In this document: in pieces, positions 28,001 to 29,001 of the stretch | Numbering within the stretch: the first letter of the stretch is position 1 | Layout: the number at the start of each line of letters is the position of its first letter | Source: JAHJFW01 sp038065635 | GTDB taxonomy: Bacteria; Patescibacteriota; Patescibacteriia; 2-12-FULL-60-25 | Length of the DNA: 29,001 nt | Assembly: GCA_038065635.1 (NCBI GenBank) | Contig: JBBTQP010000060.1 | Span: forward strand, 1 to 29,001 | Reading direction: 5' to 3' | Position numbers and translations under genes: made by a program | The notes under the pieces: generated by a model | What the model was told of the DNA's origin: nothing | What the model saw: only the letters and a program-made list of their open reading frames with translations | The model's database searches: none

Positions 28001-28653
28001 AGTGGCATTACGAATCTTTGCCCAGAGCTACAAAAAAGGCGCTTGATTTTTTTTCTAAAGAGGCATGGCTTAAGAAGTCAGAATGGTATTTGGCCGGCGG
28101 CACCGCTCTCGCGCTTCGGGTTGGAAACAGAAAATCGCACGATTTGGATTTTTTCACCCAGAAGAGCGATTTTGATAAGAACGGTTTACTCGCGCGTTTC
28201 ATCGGAAATCCGGATTGGATAACCGAGGCGGTGGAAAAGAATACTGTTCATGGAGAATTGTTTGGAGCAAAAGTTAGCTTTATCGCAAATCCGTTTTTTA
28301 CTCCCAAACAAAAAATGGATTGGCATGGAGCTGTTCGCGTACTTCATCCGATTGATGTAGAGGTTATGAAATTGATCGCAGTTTCGCAGCGCGGCAAAAA
28401 AAGGGATTTTTTTGATCTATTTTGGTGCGCCAATAATCTGGAACGTCTGGAGAGCTCGATAAAAAGATTGCATGGGCAATACCCGACAGTGGCGCACGAT
28501 TACCATCATATCTTGAAAAGTCTGGTTTATTTCGACGACGCTGAAAGCGATCCGGACCCCATTATATTTTTTAAAGCAAGTTGGACGACCGTTAAAAATT
28601 ATTTTAGGAACGAAATTCCAGTCATCGCACGAAAACTTATAAAATTGGAATAA
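27973..28653 (+). CDS. AbiEii/AbiGii-type nucleotidyltransferase, putative toxin
   Basis: 226 aa. The nucleotidyltransferase core is YLAGGTALALRVGNRKSHDLDFF (about residues 38-60), with GG and D-x-D type acidic residues; the second conserved block is VEVMKLIAVSQRGKKRDFFDLFW (about 130-152), whose K-x-R-D-x-x-D-L is the AbiEii hallmark. Related proteins add nucleotides to tRNA and block growth; target here unknown. It overlaps the DUF6922 gene by 28 nt, typical of a coupled pair involved in phage defence or stress. Confidence 0.87.
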   Translation: MVASAKSPVKWHYESLPRATKKALDFFSKEAWLKKSEWYLAGGTALALRVGNRKSHDLDFFTQKSDFDKNGLLARFIGNPDWITEAVEKNTVHGELFGAKVSFIANPFFTPKQKMDWHGAVRVLHPIDVEVMKLIAVSQRGKKRDFFDLFWCANNLERLESSIKRLHGQYPTVAHDYHHILKSLVYFDDAESDPDPIIFFKASWTTVKNYFRNEIPVIARKLIKLE

Positions 28654-28695
28654 TAAGCGTTATTAAATTTCCCGCGACTTCAATATCATTCCGCT

Positions 28696-28970
28696 ATGCC
28701 CAATTATTCCGAAACCCCTTCAAGCCCTTCGCCGAATCTCCATCCGTCGGAGAAGTCCTGAAAGACCCCGTCGGGTCGTATTTGAAGCGGCACCCGTCTG
28801 AAAAAGCAGCTAAGCCGGAGACCGCATTCGGCCTCGATTCGGTTTCTCCCGAACATCGAGCCGAGATATTAGGCGGGGCATATCGCGAATTACTGGACGA
28901 GAAAAAGACTGACGCGTGCAAACTCGCCTTCGTATCCGCGTTATACTCTATAATGGTCTGGGAAAACTAG
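28696..28970 (+). pseudogene. small gene with an apparent frameshift, unknown function
   Basis: ATG 28696 reads MPNYSETP and then stops at TGA 28759-28761. A second frame without an ATG runs through FKPFAESPSVGEVLKDPVG (from 28719) to VSALYSIMVWEN and TAG 28968-28970. Adding one C to the CCCC run at 28715-28718 joins them into a smooth protein of about 90 residues. The longer frame has normal composition (SYLKRHPSEKAAKPETAF, HRAEILGGAYRELLDEKK). This could be a sequencing error in a homopolymer, a true frameshift, or a gene starting at TTG 28782. No family recognised. Confidence 0.5.
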
Positions 28971-29001
28971 ACCACCGTATAAGAGAGATTCGGGGTACAA
29001 T

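Noticed and set aside
1..29001. tRNA genes
   Set aside because: No cloverleaf with a GGTTCGAAT-type T arm was found on either strand by eye; a tRNAscan run would be decisive.

Overview
The window reads as a chromosomal segment of a Candidate Phyla Radiation (Patescibacteria, Parcubacteria-like) genome. The evidence is a str/S10/spc ribosomal-protein cluster in which S5 is followed directly by L15 with no L30 gene between them, a known trait of this group. Many ribosomal proteins carry low-complexity tails, most cluster genes lack a Shine-Dalgarno sequence, and the neighbours are genes common in such genomes: paired DUF4258/DUF2283, DUF6922 with AbiEii, a stand-alone four-helix-bundle (23S rRNA IVS-type) protein, and small toxin-antitoxin loci. 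Assignment to phylum is inference; no rRNA gene is present.

Layout. 1-674: a partial and a complete hypothetical gene. 745-1281: a RelBE-like module with a palindromic operator on its promoter. 1405-6269: CDP-alcohol phosphatidyltransferase, HU, a small membrane protein, a LOG-family protein, L28 (minus strand), an M50 protease and a polytopic membrane protein. 6315-9497: str operon (S12, S7, EF-G). 9586-12913: an accessory block (DUF4258/DUF2283 pair, ABC exporter, two apparent minus-strand small RNA genes, a small Phd-like protein) that separates the str genes from tuf. 13074-25180: EF-Tu, S10, L3, L4, L23, L2, S19, L22, S3, L16, L29, S17, L14, L24, L5, S14, S8, L6, L18, S5, L15, SecY. 25284-26785: adenylate kinase and methionine aminopeptidase. 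26802-27321: a four-helix-bundle gene bracketed by inverted 15-nt repeats, running into a 100-N gap. 27329-28970: RuvX, a DUF6922/AbiEii pair and a frameshifted small gene.

Three things stand out. First, a 9-nt module (AAGTCCATA and variants) forms long hairpins at the S12-S7, L14-L24 and S8-L6 junctions. At each one the same frame is a 27-30 codon open reading frame (MKSIKSI...WMTFDFTD...), spaced from its neighbours like a real operon gene. The same frame also supplies the C-terminal tail of L22 and follows the stop codon of S10. Second, 12049-12487 (minus) looks like two tandem small RNA genes, each with a sigma70 promoter, a 5' end that opens a closing stem starting GUGGAG, and a U-tract terminator preceded by UUCCGGACC. 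Third, a 15-nt GTAGTGAGTAG-type repeat sits beside rpmB, on both sides of fusA, and in inverted orientation around the four-helix-bundle gene.

Most single genes appear to have extended -10 promoters placed so close to the start codon that their mRNAs would be leaderless or nearly so, whereas the ribosomal genes are packed with overlaps or 1-10 nt spacers and probably rely on coupling.
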